A DNA stretch of 64,000 nt from JAYFQE01 sp034927345. Its GTDB lineage: Bacteria; Bacillota; Clostridia; Saccharofermentanales; UBA5734. Shown piece by piece: positions 51,985 through 61,339 of the stretch (position 1 is the stretch's first letter; every line of letters starts with the position of its first letter). The stretch covers positions 384,089 through 448,088 of the forward strand of contig JAYFQE010000002.1 in the NCBI GenBank assembly GCA_034927345.1. The letters run 5' to 3'. The translations under genes and the position numbers were made by a program. A model generated the notes under the pieces. That model had not been told where the DNA came from. It searched no databases and saw nothing but the letters and a program-made list of their open reading frames with translations.

Positions 51985-54014
51985 TTCCGTATTCCGATCC
52001 AGACCAGAAGCGCTGTTCTGCATTCGGGCAGTATAAAAGTACAGCCTGTTTTTTTCAGCGCGGAACCGGATTGGGTAAACGATTCCCCGCTGTCCTCGTC
52101 TGTCAGCGTGTAGACGCCATTGTCCTCCGCGTAGGGCAGCGCCACAGTCAGTCTGTCTTCGGGACAGTCTTCCATCCGGAACAAGAGCAGTGCGCCCTGC
52201 TCGGTATCGCTGTCAAAGAAGCTGTACGCGGTAAACCCGCTTTTATCTTCCTGGCTGTGCCAGGGAGTCAGGACATAAAAATCCTTCAGCAGATACGGAC
52301 TGAGCTTTTTCCACTCTTGCAGGCCGAACCGCAGCATATCGAAGTTTTGGCCCGGATCCTGCACAAACTGCGCGTCCACGTTCAGCGCAGGCAGATAGGA
52401 GGCGCGCCAGGTATATACGTCGCTGCGGCCGATAGCTGCCAATTGTGACTCCTTTTCTTTGGTGTTGGCTCCGCAGAACGGGATCCACTTATTGAACGCC
52501 GTGGTCATGGACAGTCTCAGCGCCGCCGTCGTCCGGTCATAGTCGCTGCGCAGCAGCGGAATGCCTCGCCTAAGGGACTCCAAATCGTTCCGCCCGCCGC
52601 CGCTGGCGCAGGAATCGACAAAGCCGCAGCCGCCAAAGCTCAGAGTGCAGACGATAATGTCATCCCACATCTTATAATGTCCGATCACAAATTTACACTC
52701 GGTGATTCCCGTCCGGTTCTCTCCTTCCCGTGTGTCCAGATAACGCCAAAGCATGCCGGGATCGCTGTTATTGTCTTCCCGGTACATTTCCACTTTATTT
52801 TCTCGCAAAACCTTGCAGATCCGTTCTGTTGTCCATTCCAGACACGCAGGGATACCGATGTTATTGGAGATAGCTGGAATATTATCGCGCCGGATCGCCC
52901 ATTCGGGGTGATATCCGTAATTTTGGGCCAGGGATTCAGGATCTGTCACCCGTTCAGGTTCGAACCACATCAGTGTCTTCATGTCATGCTCGCGGGCAAA
53001 ATCCGTTGACTCACGAAGCGTATTTCCCGGCCACTTCACAGGGTCCGGCACCCAGGTGCCGACCGTGCCCCACCAGTCGCTGACTGGACTGGAGCCGTCC
53101 GGCGCCGCATACCAGCCGGCGTCGAGCCAGCGGAAATCCACTCCGACATCTTCAGCAAGCATCTTTTCCAGCGACGGCCGCCATGTCGTCGACCGCTCGG
53201 AGATACTGCCGTCCGAATTAGGCAGCCCGGTATCCGAAGCCAGGCAGCAGCTTGAAAACGGTTTTATCGGATTTCCCGAAGCATCCGATGCCGGCAGATT
53301 ACAGTTGACAAACCAACTGCGCCAGAAATTGGTGGCATAGTTCTCATTTCGGACTGTATAGGGCGCCCGGACGAACAGCGCTGTGCGGATTTTTTCTCCG
53401 GGCTTCAGGTAAGTCCGAAGCGCGTTCGTCGAACAGGCTTTATAAGTGGTGGTTTCGCCGTCTGAGACAAAGTCTGCCGCCCAGGTCCCTGCCCAGCCGA
53501 TGGCCAGCATCACGCCGCCTTCGCCGTATTCCAGATTAAAATATGGGAAGTTGATATGCGTCGGCCGGCCGCTGTCCGACAAGAAATGAACCGGCATGTT
53601 CTCCAGATCATGGGCGTAGGGGCGATATAGGTTGACGTGATCACCCAGAATGCCCTTCAGTACCGGATGTCGGCCTGTAAAGGTCAACGTGCTTTCCACC
53701 TTTTCCAGAATACCGCTGTTTTCCCGACCGGCATTTTCAAACCAGACCGTCCACTCCGATACCCCGTAAGCCGGATAGCAGGCAGTTTGAAGGGTAACCA
53801 GCAGGCCGTCCGGCAAAACAAAAATCAGTTCGGTTGTTTCCTTTTTTTCACCGCAAACCGTATGCCGTCCGGCTTCCCGGAGCGTTCCGGCTGAAAAACC
53901 GTCATACCGCGTCCCGTTATAGGTAAATGAAAACGGAAAATCCTCCGGATGAGTCAACAGAATCCGATACCACTGATCAGCCTCAAAATTAGCATAATTT
54001 TTCATCATCTTCAT
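51981..54014 (-). CDS. alpha-galactosidase, glycoside hydrolase family 36 type
   Basis: 677 aa from the ATG at 54012-54014; an upstream in-frame ATG at 54051-54053 overlaps a likely promoter element. No signal peptide, so cytoplasmic. N-terminal beta domain, then the (beta/alpha)8 catalytic region: F-R-W-L-D-A-G-W-Y-A near residue 294, L-M-W-F-E-P-E-R, E-M-Y-R-E-D-N-N carrying the likely nucleophile Asp (R-x-D-x-N, in place of the common K-W-D-M-N), and D-S-C-A-S-G-G-G-R-N-D with the acid/base Asp. Probably cleaves terminal alpha-galactosides; exact specificity not established. Coupled to the EamA gene and divergent from an AraC regulator. Confidence 0.87.
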   Translation of the reverse strand: MKMMKNYANFEADQWYRILLTHPEDFPFSFTYNGTRYDGFSAGTLREAGRHTVCGEKKETTELIFVLPDGLLVTLQTACYPAYGVSEWTVWFENAGRENSGILEKVESTLTFTGRHPVLKGILGDHVNLYRPYAHDLENMPVHFLSDSGRPTHINFPYFNLEYGEGGVMLAIGWAGTWAADFVSDGETTTYKACSTNALRTYLKPGEKIRTALFVRAPYTVRNENYATNFWRSWFVNCNLPASDASGNPIKPFSSCCLASDTGLPNSDGSISERSTTWRPSLEKMLAEDVGVDFRWLDAGWYAAPDGSSPVSDWWGTVGTWVPDPVKWPGNTLRESTDFAREHDMKTLMWFEPERVTDPESLAQNYGYHPEWAIRRDNIPAISNNIGIPACLEWTTERICKVLRENKVEMYREDNNSDPGMLWRYLDTREGENRTGITECKFVIGHYKMWDDIIVCTLSFGGCGFVDSCASGGGRNDLESLRRGIPLLRSDYDRTTAALRLSMTTAFNKWIPFCGANTKEKESQLAAIGRSDVYTWRASYLPALNVDAQFVQDPGQNFDMLRFGLQEWKKLSPYLLKDFYVLTPWHSQEDKSGFTAYSFFDSDTEQGALLLFRMEDCPEDRLTVALPYAEDNGVYTLTDEDSGESFTQSGSALKKTGCTFILPECRTALLVWIGIRK

Positions 54015-54064
54015 ACGCTTCTTTCTGATCACTTGACTTTTATGCTCGATCATTATAAAAGAAT

Positions 54065-54084
54065 AGCAGGTTGAATTTCCTACT
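54065..54084. promoter_or_regulatory. inverted repeat between alpha-galactosidase and AraC genes
   Basis: AGCAGG, 8-base spacer, CCTACT, forming an imperfect inverted repeat in the 129-base divergent region. A second short one (TAGG, 9 bases, CCTA) follows at 54087-54103. They are plausible AraC-type operator sites; a TATAAT-like sequence for the minus-strand promoter overlaps at about 54051-54056. Confidence 0.35.
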
Positions 54085-54143
54085 TATAGGCTTTTTTAAC
54101 CTAAAAATATGATTTTCGAGTCATTTTGGAGATAATTGATTTT

Positions 54144-54983
54144 ATGGCCAATCATCCTTTACCAGAAACGGCGCTGCTTTCTCTGGACGGTGTCCGTTAT
54201 GAAATCCGGCATATCAATAGCTTTATCCATCTTGACGAACCGGATATTGATGAATCACATATTCATAACAGTTATGAACTCTATATCAATGTCAGCGGAG
54301 ACGTCTCTTTTCTTGTGGAAAACAGGCTTTATCCGATTCGGAGCGGCGACGCTGTGATGACCCGGCCCGGTGAAATGCATCTGTGCGTCTATCATAACGC
54401 TTGTATCCACGAACACTTCTGCCTGTGGATTGACATGCCAGAAGGCTCAACGCTCCTTTCCTTTTTGCATAAGCCGGGATTTAACAATTTGTACTCCCCC
54501 GACAACGGAACGCGCCAGCAAATGCTCGATTTGTTGTATCGGCTGAATAAGCTGAGCCAACAGAACGGCCGGGAACTGGGACGGACCGTCTGCTTTCTTC
54601 AATTGCTTTCTCTTTTTAATAACCAGACGGAACCAGAATCAAAAAGCCGGGACACGATGCCCGATGAACTGCAACAGATGCTTAATTACTTGAATGAGCA
54701 TTTCCGTGAAATACAGCATGTCAGAGAAATGTGCGATTTATTTTTCATCAGTCAAAGCTCCATAAACCGCTTGTTTCGAAAGTACATCCACCTGTCGCCG
54801 AGAGAATTTTTGGAGTCTAAAAAACTGGCTTGTGCCCAGCAGCTGCTGGCCAGTGACCGGACCGTAACCCAAGTATGCCAGCAATGCGGTTTTGTCGACT
54901 GCTCCCACTTCATCGCCGTTTATAAAAAGAAATTCGGCGAAACGCCTTATCAATACAAAATGAGCCATAAAAACAAACTGTAA
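54144..54983 (+). CDS. AraC-family transcriptional regulator
   Basis: 279 aa from the ATG at 54144. N-terminal cupin sensor domain (H-I-H-N-S-Y-E-L-Y-I-N-V-S-G and M-T-R-P-G-E-M-H) and C-terminal double helix-turn-helix with R-L-F-R-K-Y-I-H-L-S-P-R-E-F and C-G-F-V-D-C-S-H-F-I-A-V-Y-K-K-K-F-G-E-T-P. The sensor domain likely binds a sugar. An in-frame TTG six codons earlier is less likely. Divergent from the galactosidase, so it probably controls it. Confidence 0.92.
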   Translation: MANHPLPETALLSLDGVRYEIRHINSFIHLDEPDIDESHIHNSYELYINVSGDVSFLVENRLYPIRSGDAVMTRPGEMHLCVYHNACIHEHFCLWIDMPEGSTLLSFLHKPGFNNLYSPDNGTRQQMLDLLYRLNKLSQQNGRELGRTVCFLQLLSLFNNQTEPESKSRDTMPDELQQMLNYLNEHFREIQHVREMCDLFFISQSSINRLFRKYIHLSPREFLESKKLACAQQLLASDRTVTQVCQQCGFVDCSHFIAVYKKKFGETPYQYKMSHKNKL

Positions 54984-55025
54984 TATGGCGATCATGGGCC
55001 CTGTCCTATCATCACAGCCTGTTTT

Positions 55026-55526
55026 TTACATTTTATCCAGTTTATAACGATGATAAAACAGGCGTTCAAAATAACGTTTAAGCCGGACATTCCAGGCTTC
55101 CTGTTTAAAACGCGGATGAACCAATATCGCCAGGCAGCCGGCACGGCGTCCGGCCGCTATATCGGTCAGAATCTGGTCGCCGATCATGAGGGTTTGTTCC
55201 GGCTGAACATGAGCCTGCCGGCAGGAAATTTTAATGGCTTTGGTAGACGGCTTTCTGGCCCGGGCGATGAAAGGCAGATTCAGGGCCGCCGCAAAAGAAC
55301 CGATTCTTTTTTTACCGGCATTGGAGACAATTCTGCAATCCAGCCCGGCTGCTTGAATTCGGCTGACAAGCCGGCGGGCATATGCATCGGGTTGGCTGGC
55401 GCCATGTCTTGACATCGTGTTGTCTACATCTAATAAAGCCAATCGAAAACCGGCTCGATAATACTGTTGAAAATCAATTTTCAACAGGTCCAGGCAATAA
55501 ACATCGGGTTTCAGGTAACGATCCAT
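55026..55526 (-). CDS. yqeG: YqeG-family HAD-type phosphatase
   Basis: 166 aa. HAD motif I A-L-L-D-V-D-N-T near residues 29-36, motif III region K-P-S-T-K-A-I and motif IV M-I-G-D-Q-I-L-T-D-I-A-A-G are present. Start unclear: the ATG at 55524-55526 lacks a ribosome site, and in-frame TTG or GTG codons 4-8 codons upstream would sit better behind an AAGGAAGG sequence. Phosphatase of unknown substrate; in Bacillus the gene precedes yqeH-aroE-yqeI, none of which is here. Confidence 0.85.
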   Translation of the reverse strand: MDRYLKPDVYCLDLLKIDFQQYYRAGFRLALLDVDNTMSRHGASQPDAYARRLVSRIQAAGLDCRIVSNAGKKRIGSFAAALNLPFIARARKPSTKAIKISCRQAHVQPEQTLMIGDQILTDIAAGRRAGCLAILVHPRFKQEAWNVRLKRYFERLFYHRYKLDKM

Positions 55527-55589
55527 ATGAAGAATCACGTTCAACAAGTTACCTTCCTTAACTTCATTCTTTACGCCGCCCAGGTTCAA

Positions 55590-55790
55590 TCATATGGCGC
55601 GGGCTTGATGCTGCATATGATTATGGATCCCTTACGAAGCAGAGTAATTACCTATAGTATCCGGGTATTCCCGGCTTTCGTCAACCACACTTTCTGTCGG
55701 CAGGCGTCCGGATCGGCGTCATTTTGCCCAGACCTTTTTATGATACCGGCATTGAATTTGTAAATCTGGCAAATATAACGTCAGATGCTG
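55590..55790. other. intergenic region upstream of yqeG and lysC
   Basis: About 200 bases between the divergent yqeG and lysC promoters. No coding signal, RNA family or repeat is visible; in particular no lysine-riboswitch-like conserved core is evident. Confidence 0.4.
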
Positions 55791-55797
55791 ATTTTTG

Positions 55798-55826
55798 TTG
55801 AAATGACAACAATCCTTGTCTATAAT
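55798..55826 (+). promoter_or_regulatory. lysC promoter
   Basis: TTGAAA (55798-55803), 17-base spacer, TATAAT (55821-55826), a near-consensus sigma-A promoter about 25 bases before the lysC ATG. The -35 region overlaps an inverted repeat TTGTTG/CAACAA (55795-55812) that could be an operator. Confidence 0.7.
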
Positions 55827-55850
55827 TGGAGTGTTTAGGGGGGACTTGAT

Positions 55851-57206
55851 ATGTTGAAAGTCTGTAAATTCGGCGGATCATCACTGGCCAATGCCGAACA
55901 AATCCGCAAAGTATGCGATATCATGCTGAGCGACCCGTCACGCCGGGTTATCGTTGTTTCCGCCCCGGGAAAAAGAACCCGGGATGATATCAAAGTTACG
56001 GATCTTCTGATTGCTTTGGCTAATGCCCGTATCGGCGGCTATGACGGACAATCTGAATTGCAGGCCGTTTTACGCCGTTTTTCGGCTATTGCCGATGATT
56101 TAGGTTTATCGGACAACATTATGGAAACCATTGAAAAAGATTTGCAGCAGCGAATCTGCATCGATTGTTCCAATACCATGCGGTTTATGGATGCCCTGAA
56201 AGCGGCCGGCGAAGATAACTGTGCCCGTCTGGTTGCCGATTATCTTAACAACATCGGGCGTTTGGCGGTTTATGTCGATCCCCGTGAAGCCGGCATGCTG
56301 CTGACTGAAGAATACGGCAACGCCCAGATACTGCCGGAAGCTTACACCCAGCTGGCCCGGTTAAAAGACAGGCCGGGAATCCTTGTTTTCCCCGGATTTT
56401 TCGGGTATTCCCGCTCCGGTCAGATCGTCACGTTCTCGCGCGGCGGTTCAGATATAACCGGTTCAATTCTATCAGCGGCACTCGATGCCCAGGTTTATGA
56501 AAACTGGACCGATGTCGATTCGGTTTATGCCGTCAATCCCAGTCTGGTCAGCAATCCCCATCCCATTTATGAAATCACCTACGACGAAATGCGCGAGCTG
56601 GCTTACGCCGGTTTTACCGTTTTGCACGAAGAAGCGCTAACGCCGGCCTACCGTAAGGGTATTCCGGTCAACATCCGCAATACGAATAATCCGTCGGCCC
56701 GCGGTACCATGATCGTTAAAAGCCGCGGCAATTTCGAAGGCGTCGTCACAGGCATTGCCGGAGCAAAAGGATTTTGCACCTTGAACATGAGCAAATATCT
56801 GATGAACCGTGAAGTTGGTTTTGCGCTCCGTGTTTTAAAAATACTGGCCGATGAACAGATTCCTTTTGAACATATGCCTTCCGGTATCGACTCGCTATCC
56901 ATCGTCATGCGCCAGGAAGTGTTCACCAGCAGCAAGGAACAAATTGTCATCCGCCGGCTGGTTGATGAATTGGGCATCGAGAAAATTTCAATCAGCCGCA
57001 ATCTGGCCATCGTCATGATCGTCGGCGAAGCCATGGCCAGAACGGTCGGTGTTACGGCCCGTGCCGCCAATGCCCTGAGCAAAGCCGGCGTCAACCTGGA
57101 AATTATCAACCAGGGCTCGTCGGAAATCAGCGTTATGTTTGGCGTGCGTGAAGAATATTGCAATTATGCCGTGAAAGAACTGTACAAAGAGTTCTTTCTG
57201 CGGTAA
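55851..57206 (+). CDS. lysC: aspartate kinase
   Basis: 451 aa, phosphorylates aspartate at the entry to lysine, threonine and methionine synthesis. K-F-G-G-S-S-L-A near 6-13, the F-S-R-G-G-S-D-I-T-G substrate/ATP segment near 202-211, and two C-terminal ACT domains with G-V-N-L-E-I-I-N-Q-G-S-S-E. ACT domains indicate feedback inhibition, by lysine and/or threonine. AGGGGGGAC precedes the ATG. Monocistronic, between yqeG and a converging gene. Confidence 0.96.
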   Translation: MLKVCKFGGSSLANAEQIRKVCDIMLSDPSRRVIVVSAPGKRTRDDIKVTDLLIALANARIGGYDGQSELQAVLRRFSAIADDLGLSDNIMETIEKDLQQRICIDCSNTMRFMDALKAAGEDNCARLVADYLNNIGRLAVYVDPREAGMLLTEEYGNAQILPEAYTQLARLKDRPGILVFPGFFGYSRSGQIVTFSRGGSDITGSILSAALDAQVYENWTDVDSVYAVNPSLVSNPHPIYEITYDEMRELAYAGFTVLHEEALTPAYRKGIPVNIRNTNNPSARGTMIVKSRGNFEGVVTGIAGAKGFCTLNMSKYLMNREVGFALRVLKILADEQIPFEHMPSGIDSLSIVMRQEVFTSSKEQIVIRRLVDELGIEKISISRNLAIVMIVGEAMARTVGVTARAANALSKAGVNLEIINQGSSEISVMFGVREEYCNYAVKELYKEFFLR

Positions 57207-57242
57207 ACCCCGCAAGTTAATAGGATTAAGAATGAAACGCCC

Positions 57243-59111
57243 CTACGGATTTCTGGCTGCCGCATCATAAACAGCCGCGACGTCAAAGAAACGGTTAAGC
57301 TGATAGGTTTGGCTGTTACTCAGTGTAAATCCGTTGACGGGCGTTTTATCGATATAAATATACTGATCTCCGGCATAAAGATACGCGGTTGTTCCGATAC
57401 CGGCAAACAAGATAAATCCCTTTGATTTCAGATATTGAGCCCGTTCATCCGATCCCTGGATAAACGAACCGTTCGGATAGTTCAGCATACTGACCGGTCC
57501 GGTCAGGCTTCCGACCTGGCTAAGCCATTTTTCGGTATCCGCCTGGATCCGCTCCAAGTTCTGACTGCGCGCATCGATAAAGCCATAGGTTGACGACGCA
57601 AAAAGCCAGCCGGATCCTTTCAGTCGGTCAATGATCGCTTGCGCTTGCGCCCGGTTGGCGGTTATATCCGTATCGCTCATGTTCTCAGGGCTCATGCCGT
57701 TATCCTGGAGCGCCTTATTGCGGTCTTCCAGCTGATCGGCATCGGTAACCAGGCCGAATATGCATTCGTATCCTGTCAGGGAAATCGTTCCTTTTGCGCC
57801 GTCCAAAGAAAAATCCGGATGGGCGGCAACAAACTCATCCAGGATTCCGATAGCCTCTCCCCGCCGGTCCAGGATCATCTGCCCGCCGGCGCCAGGATAT
57901 TCGGCGCAGACTTCACCGCCTTCATCCAGCGCCAGATTCCAGGCATTGCCGGTTTTGCGTCTGGTCGCGTAATAATTAAGTCCTTCAATAACAAGCACCA
58001 GCGGCTTCTTGTCCGGCGGCAAGGATAAAGTCTGCAGTTGGCGCTGGTCATTATATATCCGCGATGAATCGATCAAAATATACTGATTGGCATACAGCTG
58101 TTCCAGCATGGCTTGAAACTCGCCGGCTGTCAACATGGAATCAGCGGCGGCTGCCGAATAGGAATCACCGTCGAAAGCTTCAGCCGGATTGACAATCAAC
58201 GGCTTGATGGTCAGAAATTCAATGGCGCCGCTGTAGGCAGCCAATTGTTTGGGCGAATTTTCGTTACAGGTGTTCAAAGCATCTTTAAGCGTCTGATCAT
58301 CCGGGAAAACAGCAATCATTTCTGTCAAAGCCTTTTGGGCCGATAAATACCGGCCGCCTTCCATCAAGGTTTTAGCCTCGGACAAAAGAGGATCATACAT
58401 TTGGGTTTTACATTGGCTGATCTGCAATAGGGTCTGGTCACGTACAAATCCGGTCAGGCTTGCATCGCCGGCCAGCGTCTGATAAAGGGCGTAGGCCGGC
58501 CAATAGGCGCCTGCTGCCAGATCCGTGTTGGCTTCTATCATTTTCGGCTGCGCCGCCATCAGGCGGTCGAATTCAGCCGGCAGATTTTGCACGGTTTGTT
58601 TTAAGTTCGCCAAGCCGGCCAACTGGCTAAAAGCCTGTTCAAGAACAGGCCGCTCCAACTGACCGAACAAATAGTCGCGGCATAAGCCGCGCAGCCAGCC
58701 GGCCAGCCTGGAAGCCGACAGTTCGCTGAGATCCTCGGCCAAACTCAATTCCCGCTTTGATAACGTTTCGCCGCTTAAGAGCTTTTGCTCCATCGCTGCC
58801 AGCGCAGAAGCTGTCTGTTCTTCCATCGCGGCGACCGCCTGCGCATATTGCGCCTGATTCCGATCCAAAGGGCCATTGGCCAGAGCCTTTTCCTGAGCCT
58901 GGCGATACAGGATAACCGCATCGCCGAAACGGTCTTCCGACATAGCCAGGGTAAAATCATCGACAATTTTATCGGATTTCAACCCGTTCAGGTATAGGAA
59001 GCCGCCGACAGCCAGAGCCGTCAATAAGGCTAAAAGAAGCAGAATGATCATGATCCGCCTGATGGACGGGTTATCATTCTGTTCTTCGTGAATGTACAAT
59101 GAGCGTGCCAT
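57243..59111 (-). CDS. membrane-anchored protein with degenerate polysaccharide-deacetylase-like domain
   Basis: 622 aa. One N-terminal membrane helix (about 20-43) and a large extracytoplasmic part: residues of about 45-285 form a helix-rich, TPR-like region; from about 300 there is a carbohydrate-esterase-like fold with N-P-A-E-A-F-D-G-D-S-Y, M-L-T-A-G-E-F, K-P-L-V-L-V-I-E-G-L-N-Y-Y near 375 and Y-G-F-I-D-A-R-S near 510. The catalytic T-F-D-D-G and H-x3-H motifs of active deacetylases are replaced (I-E-G-L), so activity is doubtful. The start overlaps the stop of the topoisomerase A gene (TAATG), but the functional link is unclear. Confidence 0.6.
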   Translation of the reverse strand: MARSLYIHEEQNDNPSIRRIMIILLLLALLTALAVGGFLYLNGLKSDKIVDDFTLAMSEDRFGDAVILYRQAQEKALANGPLDRNQAQYAQAVAAMEEQTASALAAMEQKLLSGETLSKRELSLAEDLSELSASRLAGWLRGLCRDYLFGQLERPVLEQAFSQLAGLANLKQTVQNLPAEFDRLMAAQPKMIEANTDLAAGAYWPAYALYQTLAGDASLTGFVRDQTLLQISQCKTQMYDPLLSEAKTLMEGGRYLSAQKALTEMIAVFPDDQTLKDALNTCNENSPKQLAAYSGAIEFLTIKPLIVNPAEAFDGDSYSAAAADSMLTAGEFQAMLEQLYANQYILIDSSRIYNDQRQLQTLSLPPDKKPLVLVIEGLNYYATRRKTGNAWNLALDEGGEVCAEYPGAGGQMILDRRGEAIGILDEFVAAHPDFSLDGAKGTISLTGYECIFGLVTDADQLEDRNKALQDNGMSPENMSDTDITANRAQAQAIIDRLKGSGWLFASSTYGFIDARSQNLERIQADTEKWLSQVGSLTGPVSMLNYPNGSFIQGSDERAQYLKSKGFILFAGIGTTAYLYAGDQYIYIDKTPVNGFTLSNSQTYQLNRFFDVAAVYDAAARNP

Positions 59112-61315
59112 TACAGGCCATCCAGACCCAGCTGCCGATCGATCAGGGTATTCTCTTTTAAATAGAAACCGACAGCCGGTATATTCTTATTCCGATAATA
59201 CTGCGCATCGGCAATATTCGATTCGCCCAGCCGCTTACAATCGACCATCCGGCTTCCCTTCTTCGACAAGAGAACCTGAATGCCCTGGGTCGCCCGGGTT
59301 GTTTTCACCGGTACAGCCTGGCTGTTGAACACCAAAGCTTTCCGGATGCTGCTGAAGACAACAAAATCTTCGTCCGCGTCCGTCGCCAAAAAAAACAACG
59401 CGACCAGGGGTGATGTTGTACTGTAGGCGTTAATGAGCTTTTTCCGATTGGTTTTCGTTTCATAAGTCTGCAGAGGAATCTTGGCAAATTTTCCATTTTC
59501 AAAACCAATCAGGATCTGACCGGCATAGTCATCGGTCATATGAATGAAAACGATCCGCTCGCCTTCTTCAAGCCCCAGCAGATTCGGCGTATATTCGCCG
59601 AGATCGGATGGCTTGTGGTCTTTAATATCGAAGCATTTCATTTTATAAACCACTCCGCGGTTGGAAAAAAGAAGCAGATCGGACTTATTCTTCCCTTCTA
59701 TTTCCTGGATAATGGTGTCATCTTCCTTGGTTTTCAATTCGCCGGCACTGCGCAGCGATGTCAGGGCTATCTTCTTTAAATAACCATGACTGGTTAAGAA
59801 CAGACGCAGCCGGAAATCCTCAATCAGCTGCTGATCGTCAAATGCTTCAACTTCTGTCTCATGAATCAACTTGGTCAGGCGTTCCTGGCCATATTTTTTA
59901 GCAATTGTCTCCAGATTCTTGATCATAATCTGGTCGATGCGTTCCTGATGATCCAGCGTTGCCTGGAGATCGGCAATTTCATCTTCCAGAGCTTTGATAT
60001 CGGATATCCTTTGCAAAATGTACTGCCGGTTGAGCTGACGCAGCCGGATATCGGCAACAAATTCCGCCTGTATCGCATCCAGATTGAAGCCCTTCATCAG
60101 GTTGGGCAGAACGTCCGATTCTTTCTCGGTTTCCCGAATAATCCGGACCGCCTTGTCGATATCAAGCAAAATCAACTCCAGGCCGCGCAGCAAATGCAGA
60201 CGGTCCTGCTTTTTCTCCAGATCAAAAGCCACTTCCCGGCGCAGGCAGGAGCGCCGCCAGGAAAGCCATTCGGCCAGCAGGGCCTTTACGCCGAGAACAC
60301 GCGGCGTACCGTTGATCAGGACGTTGAAGTTGCAAGAAAAGGTTGTCTGCAGCGAAGTAAAGCGGAACAGCTTTTGCATCAAGGCATCCGGATCGGCCGA
60401 TTTACGGTAATCGATTGTAATACGCAAGCCATTCAGATCCGTTTCATCGCGGATGTCGGTGATGTCCTTGATCTTCCCTTGTTTAACCAGTTCGGTAATA
60501 TCGTCGATAATCGCTTCAGCTGTCGTCGTATAAGGTATTTCCAGGATTTCAATATACCCGTTCTTCCGGTCGACCTTATATGTTGCGCGCAACTTGATGC
60601 CGCCCCGGCCGGTACGATAGATCTGATCCATTTCCTGCGGGCTGTAGATCAGCTCTGCTCCGGTTGAAAAATCAGGCGCCGGCATGAAATCCATCAGGTT
60701 AACGGCCGGATCCTTGATATAAGCCACCGTAGCCCGGCAAACTTCCGTCAGGTTAAATGAGCAAATATTGCTGGCCATGCCGACCGCGATACCCTGGTTG
60801 CTGTTAACCAGAATCGATGGAAAAGATGCCGGAAAAAGCAAAGGTTCCTGCTGAGTTCCATCGTAATTATCAATAAAATCAACGCTGTTCTTATCCAGAC
60901 CGCGAAAAATCTCTTCGCACAGACGATCCAGCCGGACCTCGGTGTAACGTGCCGCGGCATATTGCATATCCCGTGAATATTGGCGGCCGAAATTTCCTTT
61001 GGAGTCGATATAAGGATGCAGTAAAGCGCCATTGCCGCGGGTCATCCGGACCATGGTCTCATAAATCGCCTGGTCGCCATGCGGATTCAGTTTCATTGTC
61101 TGGCCGACCACATTGGCCGATTTAGTCCGCGACCCGTTCATCAATCCCATCCGGTACATGGTATAAAGCAATTTCCGGTGTGAAGGCTTAAAGCCGTCGA
61201 TCTCCGGAATAGCCCGCGATACAATAACGCTCATCGCATAAGGCATATAATTTTTTTCAAGTGTTTCAGTGATCGGCTGCAGCTGCAGCAATTGATCCGG
61301 TTTTGTTAAGGGCAT
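59111..61315 (-). CDS. type II topoisomerase, A subunit (ParC/GyrA-like)
   Basis: 734 aa from the ATG at 61313-61315, preceded by GGAGGAAG. Breakage-reunion subunit with the catalytic Tyr124 in A-A-A-R-Y-T-E. It has no clear GyrA-box (Q-R-R-G-G-K-G) and a shortened C-terminal beta-propeller, so a topoisomerase IV-type or second Clostridial topoisomerase role (decatenation) is more likely than gyrase. The B subunit gene is 13 bases upstream. Confidence 0.85.
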   Translation of the reverse strand: MPLTKPDQLLQLQPITETLEKNYMPYAMSVIVSRAIPEIDGFKPSHRKLLYTMYRMGLMNGSRTKSANVVGQTMKLNPHGDQAIYETMVRMTRGNGALLHPYIDSKGNFGRQYSRDMQYAAARYTEVRLDRLCEEIFRGLDKNSVDFIDNYDGTQQEPLLFPASFPSILVNSNQGIAVGMASNICSFNLTEVCRATVAYIKDPAVNLMDFMPAPDFSTGAELIYSPQEMDQIYRTGRGGIKLRATYKVDRKNGYIEILEIPYTTTAEAIIDDITELVKQGKIKDITDIRDETDLNGLRITIDYRKSADPDALMQKLFRFTSLQTTFSCNFNVLINGTPRVLGVKALLAEWLSWRRSCLRREVAFDLEKKQDRLHLLRGLELILLDIDKAVRIIRETEKESDVLPNLMKGFNLDAIQAEFVADIRLRQLNRQYILQRISDIKALEDEIADLQATLDHQERIDQIMIKNLETIAKKYGQERLTKLIHETEVEAFDDQQLIEDFRLRLFLTSHGYLKKIALTSLRSAGELKTKEDDTIIQEIEGKNKSDLLLFSNRGVVYKMKCFDIKDHKPSDLGEYTPNLLGLEEGERIVFIHMTDDYAGQILIGFENGKFAKIPLQTYETKTNRKKLINAYSTTSPLVALFFLATDADEDFVVFSSIRKALVFNSQAVPVKTTRATQGIQVLLSKKGSRMVDCKRLGESNIADAQYYRNKNIPAVGFYLKENTLIDRQLGLDGL

Positions 61316-61339
61316 GTCTTCCTCCACGATAAGTTTTGA

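Noticed and set aside
55467..55763. 98-codon plus-strand frame between yqeG and lysC
   Set aside because: Begins antisense to yqeG, has no ribosome site and no recognisable motif.
55590..55850. Lysine riboswitch ahead of lysC
   Set aside because: The predicted start site is only about 20 bases from the ATG, leaving no room for a riboswitch in the leader.
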